The notes beneath the pieces are model-generated. The model was not told where the DNA came from. It made no database searches and saw only the letters and a program-made list of their open reading frames with translations. A stretch of DNA of 15,312 nucleotides, taken from assembly GCA_040752295.1 (NCBI GenBank), contig JBFMFE010000050.1:1-15312 (forward strand), in the 5' to 3' direction. Both the position numbers and the translations under genes were made by a program. The stretch comes from JBFMFE01 sp040752295 (GTDB taxonomy: Bacteria > UBP15 > UBA6099 > JBFMBQ01). Below are positions 1-7,453 of this stretch, one piece after another (the stretch's first letter is position 1; the number at the start of each line of letters is the position of its first letter).

Positions 1-1
1 G

Positions 2-967
2 GCGCGCGAGGGGACGGACGCCGCCGGCGCGCACGGCGGCGGGCGGGTGCTGTACGTCTATTCCGCGCTCGACACAAACGAGAGCAAAATCTATTTCCGC
101 GCGTACGAGGAGCGGACGGGAGTGAGCGTAAGGTGGGTGAGGATGTCGTCGGGGGAGGTCATGGCACGCGTGTGGGCGGAGCGGGACAACCCCCAGATGG
201 GACTGTGGTTCGGCGGTCCGTCCACGGACTTCATCCACGCGCGGAACAAGGGGCTGCTCGAGCCGTACAGACCCCGGATGACGTTCAGGATGCTCGACAA
301 CATGCACGGCGGGGACTGGCACTGGACGGGGTTCTACTTCGGCGCCATCGGTTTCGTCTCGAACAGGAACGTCCTCGAAAAAAAGGGCGTTCCCCCGCCC
401 ACCTCCTGGATGCACCTGCTGCGGCGCGAATTCAGAAACGAGATCGGCATCGCCTATCCCTACACCTCGGGCACGTCCTACACCATCCTGTCCGCGATCA
501 TACAGATGATGGGCGAGGACAGGGGATTCGAGTACATGAAGCGGCTCGACGGCAGCGTCCACCACTACAACAAGTCGGGTTCCGCCTGCGTCACGCAGGT
601 CGGTCTCGGCGAGATCGGCGTCTGCGTGGCGTTCTCGCACGACATAATGAAGAAGGGCGTGTCGAAAGGATATCCCGTCGCGGTGAGTTTCCCCGCCGAG
701 GGCACGGGCTGCGAGATCGGAGCGATGGGGCTGATAAGGAACGGGCGGGGACACGGCGAAGCGAAGAAATTCATGGACTGGGTCCTCACCGCCGAGGCGC
801 AGAACCTCATGCGGCAGTGGTACAGGATACCCCTGAACCCGGAGGCGGAAGTGGTCGAAGGCGCTGTGAGGGCGGAGGATATAAGGCTGATAGACTACGA
901 CGAGATCAAAGCGGGCGGGGACAAGCTGCGACTGGTGGAGAGGTGGCGCCTCATCACGGGGCAGTGA
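2..967 (+). CDS. ABC transporter solute-binding protein (AfuA/COG1840-like), 5' end outside the window
   Basis: Periplasmic or lipid-anchored binding protein that would deliver a solute to an ABC importer. The readable 321 residues start with a Gly/Ala-rich linker, then VLYVYSALDTNE, the first beta strand and loop typical of iron/phosphonate-type binding proteins. A hinge region follows (SGTSYTILSAIIQMMG, about 45 % along) and then GEIGVCVAFSHDI, which aligns with the family's GxxAVxxxxxHD segment. It ends KFMDWVLTAEAQNLM, the usual C-terminal helix. The frame stays open to base 2, and a GTG at 47 falls just where the mature domain begins, so I take the true start and export signal to lie upstream; the linker would suit a lipoprotein. 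The paired tyrosines that bind ferric iron in FbpA are not evident where I expected them, so the ligand is unknown. No permease or ATPase partner is in the window. Family call is solid; substrate is open. Confidence 0.8.
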   Translation, partial: AREGTDAAGAHGGGRVLYVYSALDTNESKIYFRAYEERTGVSVRWVRMSSGEVMARVWAERDNPQMGLWFGGPSTDFIHARNKGLLEPYRPRMTFRMLDNMHGGDWHWTGFYFGAIGFVSNRNVLEKKGVPPPTSWMHLLRREFRNEIGIAYPYTSGTSYTILSAIIQMMGEDRGFEYMKRLDGSVHHYNKSGSACVTQVGLGEIGVCVAFSHDIMKKGVSKGYPVAVSFPAEGTGCEIGAMGLIRNGRGHGEAKKFMDWVLTAEAQNLMRQWYRIPLNPEAEVVEGAVRAEDIRLIDYDEIKAGGDKLRLVERWRLITGQ

Positions 968-1000
968 TTCTCCCGGAGAGCATGTTGTGAAAAAAGGATC

Positions 1001-1034
1001 AAAAAACCCGGCTTCCCCTGAGCCGGGCTGTTTT
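1001..1034. terminator. Bidirectional rho-independent terminator between convergent genes
   Basis: A perfect 7-bp stem CCCGGCT / AGCCGGG (1007-1013 with 1021-1027) has a 7-base loop. On the minus strand it is followed by six T (1006-1001), a strong terminator for the PUR gene ending at 1056. On the plus strand it is followed by CTGTTTT (1028-1034), a weaker but plausible stop for the solute-binding gene ending at 967. Confidence 0.85.
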
Positions 1035-1055
1035 CGGCGCGATTCGACCGGGGCG

Positions 1056-1286
1056 TCAGATATGATTCTGAAGGATTTCAGCCAGTGAATCGCTGAATTC
1101 CCGGATCCCCTCTTCGGGTATGAAAACGAAACTCCGTTTATCCCCGCTGCTTTCCGTCACCTTGAGGAACTTTCCGTTGTTGTTCTCCTTGAAGTCGAGG
1201 AAGAAAGCCTTGTTGCGGGTGATGATCTTCTTCGAGTACAGAGTCTTCTCCGACCTGTCCCCCCCGTTTATTTCTCTGTTTGCCAT
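1056..1286 (-). CDS. PUR-domain (PUR-alpha/DUF3276-like) nucleic-acid-binding protein
   Basis: A 76-residue single-domain protein of the PUR family, which binds single-stranded DNA and RNA. Bacterial members such as Borrelia BpuR are one-repeat proteins that dimerise. The core reads TLYSKKIITRNKAFFLDFKE, then GKFLKVTES, then RSFVFIPEEGIREFSDSLAE: the beta-beta-beta-beta-alpha pattern, with the family's Lys-rich first strand and the closing Glu-Phe-rich helix. I chose the ATG at 1286 because an excellent AAGGAGG (1304-1298) lies 11 bases upstream; a GTG one codon earlier (1289) has 8-base spacing and is equally possible. The frame stays open to a GTG at 1451, but the extra 55 residues are low-complexity Arg/Lys/Gly sequence with no PUR similarity. 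It is the only gene of substance on the minus strand. Its target is unknown; a role as a global RNA or DNA-binding regulator is inferred from relatives. Confidence 0.85.
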   Translation of the reverse strand: MANREINGGDRSEKTLYSKKIITRNKAFFLDFKENNNGKFLKVTESSGDKRSFVFIPEEGIREFSDSLAEILQNHI

Positions 1287-1297
1287 CACACCTGTCT

Positions 1298-1304
1298 CCT
1301 CCTT
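1298..1304 (-). promoter_or_regulatory. Strong Shine-Dalgarno site that fixes the PUR gene start
   Basis: AAGGAGG on the minus strand, 8 bases before the GTG at 1289 and 11 before the ATG at 1286. It is the best ribosome-binding site in the window and argues against the longer frame starting at 1451. Confidence 0.8.
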
Positions 1305-1363
1305 TTTGATGATTGAAAAACTCCCCGGTATCTTCGTTCCGAACGCCTCCGCTCCGGACTTGC

Positions 1364-1386
1364 GCGAGCCGTTTTCCGCGGCTCGC
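1364..1386 (-). other. Perfect 8-bp stem-loop in the PUR-gene leader
   Basis: GCGAGCCG (1364-1371) and CGGCTCGC (1379-1386) pair perfectly round a 7-base loop. It lies about 75 bases upstream of the PUR start, inside the predicted leader. There is no T-run after it, so it is not a simple terminator; a regulatory role is only a possibility. Confidence 0.4.
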
Positions 1387-1576
1387 CGCTCTTTCGATCC
1401 CCCGCCGGCTTTTCTACCGCGATCGCCTTTCAGGTATTTCGTCAGTTTCACCGTTTCATGCAGTCCTTGTAACGGGTATGCGGAAATTTTTTAAGCTTCG
1501 CACGCTTTCGCCGCCCTTTTCCCTTCGATCCCCCACTCGCCGTCCCGCTGTTGTAGTGTGAGAACCGATTGTTAAC

Positions 1577-1605
1577 TATATAGCGGTTTGCGCGCTTTTT
1601 TTCAA
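1577..1605 (-). promoter_or_regulatory. Sigma-70-type promoter for the PUR gene
   Basis: On the minus strand, TTGAAA (1605-1600) and TATATA (1582-1577) are separated by 17 bases; an alternative -10, TATAGT, lies at 1580-1575. The stretch is AT-rich against GC-rich surroundings. Transcription would start near 1570 and leave a leader of about 280 bases before the PUR gene. Confidence 0.55.
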
Positions 1606-1635
1606 GTGGCGGAAATAAATTGTGCGTGAGACGCG

Positions 1636-1663
1636 TTGACCGCCGGGGCAGGTGAGATATAAT
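1636..1663 (+). promoter_or_regulatory. Sigma-70-type promoter for the envelope operon
   Basis: TTGACC (1636-1641) and a consensus TATAAT (1658-1663) are 16 bases apart. The start point would be near 1670, about 50 bases before the penicillin-binding protein gene. It is the best plus-strand promoter I can see ahead of the six-gene run 1720-9308. Confidence 0.7.
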
Positions 1664-1672
1664 TTTGTGCGC

Positions 1673-1714
1673 GGCGGGCGGCGAGTGCAATGCGCCCGCC
1701 CTGATGCGATCAGG
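1673..1714 (+). promoter_or_regulatory. Two adjoining stem-loops in the 5' leader of the operon
   Basis: GGCGGGCG (1673-1680) pairs with CGCCCGCC (1693-1700). Directly after it CCTGAT (1700-1705) pairs with ATCAGG (1709-1714) round a 3-base loop. The second stem contains the only Shine-Dalgarno-like bases (AGG, 1712-1714) before the ATG at 1720, so it could limit translation. The structure is seen; its function is inference. Confidence 0.45.
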
Positions 1715-1719
1715 CACAC

Positions 1720-2988
1720 ATGGCGCGCGCGCGAAAGTCTCCCACCGGAAAAAAAAACCAGTTGTTGAGGTTCCTTTTCATTCTCTGCGGCGCGCTTGCG
1801 GCGGCGCTGCTGATCGTTTCCGTTCTCTTCGTCCGCCGTGGGCGCGCCGCCGCCGGGCGAGCCGAACTGGAACGCCTCATGTCCTCGCCGTGGATGCAGG
1901 AGATGGAGCTGAGCCGGGAGAAAAACCGCTTCAGCGGCGTATTCGGAAACTACACGTTCAGCTTCACGATGGACGCGCGGATGCAGGACATGGCTGAAAG
2001 TCTCTTCCGCCGGTACGACCCCGTGATGGGCGTGTTCGTCGCGCTCGACCCCCGGACGGGCGCGGTGCTCGCGATGGCGGGGCGCGCAAGGAAAAGCGAT
2101 TTCGATTTCGACTCGGTCACGCGCCCGTCGTTCCTTCTCCCGTTCATACGGAGCAGCGATTACCCGATGGCGTCGCTCATGAAGATCGTCACCGCCGCCG
2201 CCGCGCTCGAAGAAGGCGGTTTCCAGCCCGGCTCGCGGGTGAAGTGCACGGGCAGGGAGGATTTCCCCGGCGGAGTGATACGCGATCCGAGATGGGTGAG
2301 GCACGGCGACATCACTTTCTCCGACGCGCTCGGTTTCTCATGCAACCCGGTCTTCGGGCGCGTGGGCGCGGGACTCGGAAAACGCAGACTCGAAAAATAC
2401 ATGAAAAAGTTCCTCATCGGCGGAAACGTCGGGTTCGATCTCCCGCTTCTCGAGAGCGCCTACAGGCTCGCCGACGACGAACTCGAAGTCGCCCGCGCGG
2501 CGTCGGGCTTCGGCGAGGTTTACATCTCGCCCCTTCACGCCGCCCTCGTCGCCGCGGCGATCGCGAACGACGGAACGATGATGAAACCGTTCTGCATCGA
2601 GCGGGTCTCAAGGCGGGACCCGGCGAACACCGCCCTTCACGAAGCGCGGCGCTCCGTCCTGGCTTCGCCCGTCGGAAAAAAGACCGCGCGGCGGATCGCG
2701 CAAATGATGAGGCTCACCGTGGAAAAACCGGGCGGAACCGCGCGCGGCGGATTCTACGACAAGCGCGGAAAGTACATCGCCGGCGATTTCAGAGTGGCGG
2801 GCAAGACCGGTTCGCTCAACGGCAGAACCGGCGCGGAAAACTACACGTGGATGATCGGTTTCGTCGAATCGGGTCAGCCGGCTTTCGCCTTCGCCTGCCT
2901 CGTGCGCAACGATGAAAAGTGGACGATCAAAGCCGCCTCTTTCATGGGGCAGTTCTTCAGAAACTATGCCGCCGAACGCAGGCCTTGA
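1720..2988 (+). CDS. Penicillin-binding protein, transpeptidase domain only
   Basis: A 422-residue D,D-transpeptidase that would cross-link peptidoglycan on the periplasmic face of the inner membrane. A short basic cytoplasmic tail is followed by one membrane helix at about 16-38 and then the catalytic domain. All three active-site motifs are present: S152-L-M-K155 (acylation serine), S207-C-N209, and K362-T-G364 in VAGKTGSLNG. The FGE segment near 264-266 also fits the class. No glycosyltransferase domain and no recognisable dimerisation (pedestal) module precede it, so it is shorter than typical FtsI or PBP2 (about 580-630 residues). It may be an accessory or sporulation-like class B enzyme, or may depend on a partner. 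It is the first gene of the operon, behind a clear promoter but with a weak, possibly masked ribosome-binding site. The next gene overlaps its end and encodes a peptidoglycan-cleaving enzyme, which suggests paired synthesis and turnover. Confidence 0.9.
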   Translation: MARARKSPTGKKNQLLRFLFILCGALAAALLIVSVLFVRRGRAAAGRAELERLMSSPWMQEMELSREKNRFSGVFGNYTFSFTMDARMQDMAESLFRRYDPVMGVFVALDPRTGAVLAMAGRARKSDFDFDSVTRPSFLLPFIRSSDYPMASLMKIVTAAAALEEGGFQPGSRVKCTGREDFPGGVIRDPRWVRHGDITFSDALGFSCNPVFGRVGAGLGKRRLEKYMKKFLIGGNVGFDLPLLESAYRLADDELEVARAASGFGEVYISPLHAALVAAAIANDGTMMKPFCIERVSRRDPANTALHEARRSVLASPVGKKTARRIAQMMRLTVEKPGGTARGGFYDKRGKYIAGDFRVAGKTGSLNGRTGAENYTWMIGFVESGQPAFAFACLVRNDEKWTIKAASFMGQFFRNYAAERRP

Positions 2989-5317
2989 TTTCGCGGGCAG
3001 AAACTTTCTCCCGCTCGCGGCTCTCGCCGCGGTCGCCGCAGCCGGCGCGGCGCTCGCCATACGCCTCGGCGTGACTCCCGGCGCTTACCCCGCCGGCGCG
3101 GGTCGGGCGCCGCAGCCGGAGCAGCCGTCGTGCGGGCGCACGGCTTTCGCGCTCGCCGGGCATTTCGTCGCGGACGAGGCGGCGGAACTCATCCGGGAGT
3201 GCGGCGATTACGACCCGGATGAATGGAAAAAGCTCGAAGGAGACGCGGCGAAGCTGAACGGCGCGGCGAAGGAACTGTCGGGCGCCTACCCGTTCGACGA
3301 AGACCCGCTCGGCGGCGGCTCGAAGGTCCGCGCGGAAACAGGATTCACGGCATCAGCCCGCGATTTCCACAACGGACGCTTCAGGTCGGCGGTGGATTTC
3401 GCGCTCGCGCTGAAAGCCTTCGCCGCCGGCGATTACGGAACGGCGGCGGCGATTGCGGACGACGCCGACGGCGGCGCTCCCCTCGCCGATTACCGCCTCC
3501 ACCTCGCTGCCCTTGCGGCGCTGAGAGCCGGCGACTTCGCCAAAGCAGCCGCCGCCGCGGAGTCTTTTTCATCCACGTTCCCCGGCAGCCTCCTCGCGGA
3601 CGACGTCCGCGTCATCGGCGCCGCGGCGGCTTTCCTGGGGGGAGACGAACGTCCGGCGCTCGACGCCCTCGACCTCCTGGCGGTCGAGGGGCGCACTCCG
3701 GCGGGCAGAGGAAAGGCGCTCATGTCAGCCTCGGACGTCCACGCGAGGGCGAACCGGTTTGACGAGGCGCTGAAATCGCTCATGAGGATACCGGCGATGT
3801 ACCCGGATGCCGACGCCGGCGGCGCGTTCGGAAAGAGGTTCAGGGAGGTTTCGGCGAAAGCCGGTTTCGAGCGGCTCGACCCCGGCGCGGTCGCGAAACT
3901 GTGCCGCTTTTTCCTCGACAAGCGCGAGTATTCGAAGGCTTCGCACTACGCGGAGAGGGCGCTGAAGGCTCATCCCGGCTCGCTTCATCTCACCCTCGCC
4001 GCGGGCGAGGCGGACCGCGCGACGGGAAACCTCGAACGGGCGAAAAAAAGATTCGAGTCGGTGCTGAAGAAAGCGGACGACGAAGAAATCCGCAGGCAGG
4101 CGCGGCTCGAGCTCGCGCGCACACTCGTGAAGATGAAAAATTTCCGGGATGCCGAACGGGAGTTCCTCCGCTGTTACGGCGAACACGTGCCGTTCAGGTA
4201 CGTGCCGCTCCGCGAGCTGGCGCAGATGCACATGAGGAACGGCAGCGAAGCGGCCTGGCAGGCTGCCGCGAAAATGCTCGTGGATGAATTCCCGCGCCTC
4301 GAGGGAAACGACGTCGCGCTGAGGCTGCTCGCGCGCCGGGCGTTCCTCGATGGGGAGACGCGGAAAGCCGAAGCCCTCTACGGCGCGATCGCCGCCGACT
4401 TCCCGGACGGCGCGAACGCGCCGGAAGCGCTGTTCTGGCTGGCGGAAATCTGCCGGCGGCGGGGCGACGAGGAATGCGGGCGGCGGCACGCAGCGGAGAT
4501 CGAACGCCGCCATCCCTATTCCTATTTCTATTACCGGACGCGCGGTGAAGCCGGAACCGGCGGCGCCCCCTTCCCGCGCGAAAGCAGGGATTACGAACGG
4601 CTTGCGCGCGCGGTGTCGGCGGACCGCCGCCTGGCGAACGGCTATGCCTTCATGGCGCTCGGGATGGACGTTGAAGCCGAAAGGGAGTTTACGGCGGCGG
4701 CGCTCGACGGCGGGCGGGAGGCGCGGGTGGGACTCGCGAAGCTGCACCGCGCGGGCGGCAGGCTCGTGCAGTCCGTGAAAAGCATCGAGGAGGCGGTGAC
4801 GGCGGACGCCGCCTTCTACCGCGAGACGATGGGAAGCGCCGTTCTCAGGGAACTGCTTTTCCCCACTCTCTACGGCGGCGCGGTCTTCGCCGCCGCCGCG
4901 GAATACGGCGTCGAGTCCGCGATGATATACGCGATCGTACGGCAGGAAAGCCGTTTCGACCCCGCCGCTCTTTCTCCATCGCGCGCGATGGGACTGATGC
5001 AGATCATACCCGCCACCGGTCTCTGGTCGGCTGAAAAAATGGGGCTGAAGAATTTCGACGCCGGACGGCTTTACGAAGTGCCGCTCAACGTGAGGATGGG
5101 AACGTGGTATTTCAGGCGGATGCGCGGGAAATTCGGCGGCGACGTCGAGGCGCTCGCCGCCTACAACTGGGGTCCCGGCAGCCTCGCGCGGTGGATGGCG
5201 GCGCACCCCACGGGCGACACCGACGTCTTCATCGAGTCCCTCCCCCGCGCCGAAACGAGAAGATACGTGAAAAACGTCATCCTGAATTACATGGTTTACA
5301 GGGAGCTGACGCCGTAA
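2966..5317 (+). CDS. Membrane-anchored lytic murein transglycosylase (Slt70-like) with helical repeat domain
   Basis: A 783-residue enzyme that would cleave the MurNAc-GlcNAc bond to release 1,6-anhydro products. An N-terminal hydrophobic segment at about 13-34 (LPLAALAAVAAAGAALAIRL) serves as signal or anchor. A long Ala-rich helical region with TPR-like repeats (roughly 90-600) corresponds to the ring-shaped superhelix of Slt70. The C-terminal SLT domain (about 635-783) has the catalytic Glu in IVRQESRFD (E661 by my count), then SRAMGLMQIIPATG, AAYNWGPG and ETRRYVKNV, all canonical family-1 motifs. I start at the ATG at 2966, which leaves a short basic-free lead before the hydrophobic segment; an in-frame ATG at 2912 would add 18 polar residues. 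Either start lies inside the preceding penicillin-binding protein gene (23-base overlap at 2966), suggesting translational coupling. No strong ribosome-binding site is visible. Confidence 0.9.
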   Translation: MPPNAGLDFAGRNFLPLAALAAVAAAGAALAIRLGVTPGAYPAGAGRAPQPEQPSCGRTAFALAGHFVADEAAELIRECGDYDPDEWKKLEGDAAKLNGAAKELSGAYPFDEDPLGGGSKVRAETGFTASARDFHNGRFRSAVDFALALKAFAAGDYGTAAAIADDADGGAPLADYRLHLAALAALRAGDFAKAAAAAESFSSTFPGSLLADDVRVIGAAAAFLGGDERPALDALDLLAVEGRTPAGRGKALMSASDVHARANRFDEALKSLMRIPAMYPDADAGGAFGKRFREVSAKAGFERLDPGAVAKLCRFFLDKREYSKASHYAERALKAHPGSLHLTLAAGEADRATGNLERAKKRFESVLKKADDEEIRRQARLELARTLVKMKNFRDAEREFLRCYGEHVPFRYVPLRELAQMHMRNGSEAAWQAAAKMLVDEFPRLEGNDVALRLLARRAFLDGETRKAEALYGAIAADFPDGANAPEALFWLAEICRRRGDEECGRRHAAEIERRHPYSYFYYRTRGEAGTGGAPFPRESRDYERLARAVSADRRLANGYAFMALGMDVEAEREFTAAALDGGREARVGLAKLHRAGGRLVQSVKSIEEAVTADAAFYRETMGSAVLRELLFPTLYGGAVFAAAAEYGVESAMIYAIVRQESRFDPAALSPSRAMGLMQIIPATGLWSAEKMGLKNFDAGRLYEVPLNVRMGTWYFRRMRGKFGGDVEALAAYNWGPGSLARWMAAHPTGDTDVFIESLPRAETRRYVKNVILNYMVYRELTP

Positions 5318-5334
5318 GCCGGCGCATACAGCCG

Positions 5335-6540
5335 ATGAAACGCGCGATAGTGATAGTTCTGGACGGCGTCGGCGCGGGCGCGCTGCCCGACGCAGCCGAC
5401 TACGGCGACGAGGGCTGCAACACGCTCGCCGGCGCGGCGCGCGGCGCGGGCGCGCTCAACGCGCCGAACCTCCAGGCGTGGGGGCTTGGCAACGTATGCC
5501 CCATCCCCGGCGTGCCGCCGACTGCCGACCCCTCTGCATGGTGGGGCATCATGGCGGAGCGCTCCCCGGCGAAAGATTCCATCTCCGGGCACTGGGAACT
5601 CGCGGGCGTGATAAGAAAACAGCCGCCGATGCTTTACCCGGACGGATTCCCGCCGGCGGTCATCGAGCGGTTCCGGGCGCTCACGGGAATGAACGTCCTC
5701 GGAAACGTCCCAGCCTCCGGCACCGAGATCATCCGCAGGCTCGGCGGCGAGCACCTCCGCACCGGCGCCCCGATCGTGTACACCTCCGCCGACAGCGTCT
5801 TCCAGGTCGCCGCGCACAAGCGGGTCATTCCCCTCGAGGAACTCTACCGTCTGTGCCGCGTGGTGAGAGATGAGATAATGAACGGCAAGCCGTATAATGT
5901 GGACAGGGTGATAGCCCGCCCGTTCGACGGCGGGCGCGGCGCTTTCCGGCGGACGGCGGAGAGGAGGGATTTCGCGATCCCTCCGCCGGAGCCGACCGTG
6001 CTCGAAACCGCGCGGCGCGAGGGAGTCCGCGTGACGGGCGTGGGGAAGGTGGACGACCTTTTCGCCGGGCGGGGGTTCGACGAGGTCCGCCGCACAGCCT
6101 CCAACTCCGAAGGAATGCGGACGCTCATCGCTCTTGTGGAGCAGCCGCCGGCGCGGAGTGGAACTCTCATCCTGATGAACCTCCTCGATTTCGATCAGGA
6201 ATACGGTCACCGCAGGGACGCCCGCGGCTTCCGGGCGGCTCTCGAGGAATTCGACGCGTTCGTCCCGGCGTTGACGCGCAGGCTCCGCGGCGGCGACCTC
6301 GTCATCATAACAGCCGACCACGGCTGCGACCCCGCGGCGCGCGGCACCGACCACACACGCGAGTACGTCCCGCTTTTAGCGTGCCTCGCGGGGATGGAGA
6401 GGGGGGGAAGCCTCGGCGTGCGAGCGACGTTCGCCGACGCGGGCGCCGCCGTGGCGGAATTTTTAGGCGTACCCCCTCCGCCCGCAGGTCGCAGCTTCCT
6501 CCGTGACGTCGGGAATCCGCGGCATGAACCGTCAGGCTGA
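5335..6540 (+). CDS. deoB: Phosphopentomutase
   Basis: A 401-residue alkaline-phosphatase-superfamily mutase that interconverts ribose 1-phosphate and ribose 5-phosphate (and the deoxy forms), linking nucleoside breakdown to the pentose phosphate pathway in the cytosol. Length and motifs match DeoB throughout: IVLDGVGAGALPDA with metal ligand D10, SGHWE at 84-88, NVPASGTEI, YTSADSVFQVAAH, RVIARPF, D287 and H292 in DFDQEYGHRRD, then D328-H329 and H340 in TADHGCDP and GTDHTRE. The position of the phosphorylated Thr (Thr85 in the Bacillus cereus enzyme, motif KDT) is Ser82 here (KDS), a conservative change that could still carry phosphate. The frame is open far upstream, but MKRAIVIVLDG is the family's N-terminus. 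The gene starts 17 bases after the transglycosylase stop, without an obvious ribosome-binding site, and 4 bases separate it from the next gene. Confidence 0.95.
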   Translation: MKRAIVIVLDGVGAGALPDAADYGDEGCNTLAGAARGAGALNAPNLQAWGLGNVCPIPGVPPTADPSAWWGIMAERSPAKDSISGHWELAGVIRKQPPMLYPDGFPPAVIERFRALTGMNVLGNVPASGTEIIRRLGGEHLRTGAPIVYTSADSVFQVAAHKRVIPLEELYRLCRVVRDEIMNGKPYNVDRVIARPFDGGRGAFRRTAERRDFAIPPPEPTVLETARREGVRVTGVGKVDDLFAGRGFDEVRRTASNSEGMRTLIALVEQPPARSGTLILMNLLDFDQEYGHRRDARGFRAALEEFDAFVPALTRRLRGGDLVIITADHGCDPAARGTDHTREYVPLLACLAGMERGGSLGVRATFADAGAAVAEFLGVPPPPAGRSFLRDVGNPRHEPSG

Positions 6541-6544
6541 AATC

Positions 6545-7447
6545 ATGAAACGATCAGCCGCGCTTATCATGCTGGTTGTCGCTTTTCTGGTTCCGCCTCC
6601 CTGCTCGGGGGGCGAGACGGACGCCGGCAGGCGGGTGAAGATATACGCCGACGACGCGGTGTTCGACCGCGAGAAGGGGGAACTTTTCATTCCCGGCGAG
6701 GTCACGCTGACGCTCGATGAGTTGAAGATAAAGGGTTCCGCGCTCGTGTACGACCGGGACAGCGGCGCCGCGCGCTTCGAGAATTCCCCCGTACTTGTGG
6801 AATATGAAGGTAAGCTGCGCGCGCGGCTCGGCGCGGTCAGCGCGGACCTCGGCGCGCGCGTCGTCTCCGCCGCCGGCGGCTGCGAACTCGAATACGAGGA
6901 TGAAGAGATGAAAGTGCTGATGAACGCCGCGAGCGTGACAGTGGACGTGGAAAAGGAAACGGCGAAGGCTTCGGGGCGGGAGAGGGTCGCCGTACATTAC
7001 TTTTCCAAACTGGAACCCCCGGCGCCGGAGGACGACGATTTCATGCCCGACGTCTCGGAGGTGCATTTTTCCGCGGGAACGGTCAGTTACGACTTCGGCG
7101 CGGGAAGGATAGCCGCCGCGGGCGCGCCCGTCGTTGAGATAGAGAACGGGCGTTTCGCCGCGCCGGCGTTCGAGGTGTTCCTCGAAGACGAGATTTTCAA
7201 AGCCGCCGGGATCGTGATGGAGATGGACGACGTCACTGCACGCGCCGCCGGCGCGGTGGTATACTACGGAGAGGGCAGGGCGGTTCTCGACGGGGGTGTC
7301 ACCGCCGAGCGCGGGGACGAAAAGATGAAAGCCGAGAAGATGGAAATCGGCTACCGCCGCGGGAAACGCTACGTCCGCCTCATCGGAAAGGGCGAGTTCG
7401 ACCTGCTTCACAAGCCGCCCGCCGCCGGGAACGAACGGGAGGACTGA
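6545..7447 (+). CDS. LptA-like periplasmic LPS-bridge protein with two OstA-type repeats
   Basis: Probably a periplasmic beta-jellyroll protein that carries LPS from the inner-membrane extractor towards the outer membrane. The 300-residue chain has a signal peptide (MKRSAALIMLVVAFLVPP, cut near 20-23). The mature part looks like two copies of the OstA/LptA fold. One is at about 29-150 (VKIYADDAVFDREKGELFIP, then IKGSALVYDRDSGAARFEN). The other is at about 165-285 (VHFSAGTVSYDFGAGRIAAAG ending in AERGDEKMKAEKMEIGYRRG), joined by an acidic Pro-rich linker. E. coli LptA is about 185 residues with one domain, so this may merge LptC-like and LptA-like roles; no separate lptC is in the window. In-frame ATGs at 6503 and 6524 overlap deoB; I prefer 6545 because it gives a clean signal peptide directly after deoB. 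The lptB gene follows 6 bases later, which supports the assignment. Confidence 0.8.
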   Translation: MKRSAALIMLVVAFLVPPPCSGGETDAGRRVKIYADDAVFDREKGELFIPGEVTLTLDELKIKGSALVYDRDSGAARFENSPVLVEYEGKLRARLGAVSADLGARVVSAAGGCELEYEDEEMKVLMNAASVTVDVEKETAKASGRERVAVHYFSKLEPPAPEDDDFMPDVSEVHFSAGTVSYDFGAGRIAAAGAPVVEIENGRFAAPAFEVFLEDEIFKAAGIVMEMDDVTARAAGAVVYYGEGRAVLDGGVTAERGDEKMKAEKMEIGYRRGKRYVRLIGKGEFDLLHKPPAAGNERED

Positions 7448-7453
7448 CCCGGA

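Larger units (their letters stand above)
1287..1719. other. Divergent intergenic region: long PUR-gene leader plus two back-to-back promoters
   Basis: This 433-base stretch separates the minus-strand PUR gene from the plus-strand envelope operon. From left to right it holds the PUR ribosome-binding site, about 270 bases of probable PUR leader (with a stem-loop at 1364-1386), the minus promoter near 1577-1605, the plus promoter near 1636-1663, and a structured plus-strand 5' leader. Several reading frames cross it, but their amino-acid composition is what random GC-rich sequence gives and none resembles a family. Confidence 0.6.

Noticed and set aside
47..967. GTG at 47 as a true start of the solute-binding protein
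   Set aside because: It would start the protein at the first core beta strand with no export signal, and the frame is open to the window edge. I treat the gene as cut by the boundary.
1056..1451. 131-residue version of the PUR protein starting at the GTG at 1451
   Set aside because: The extra N-terminus is low-complexity and has no family similarity, while a near-perfect ribosome-binding site sits before 1286-1289.
3725..5206. 493-codon open frame on the minus strand opposite the transglycosylase gene
   Set aside because: Antisense shadow: rich in Arg/His/Pro, no recognisable domain, while the plus strand encodes a clear SLT enzyme.
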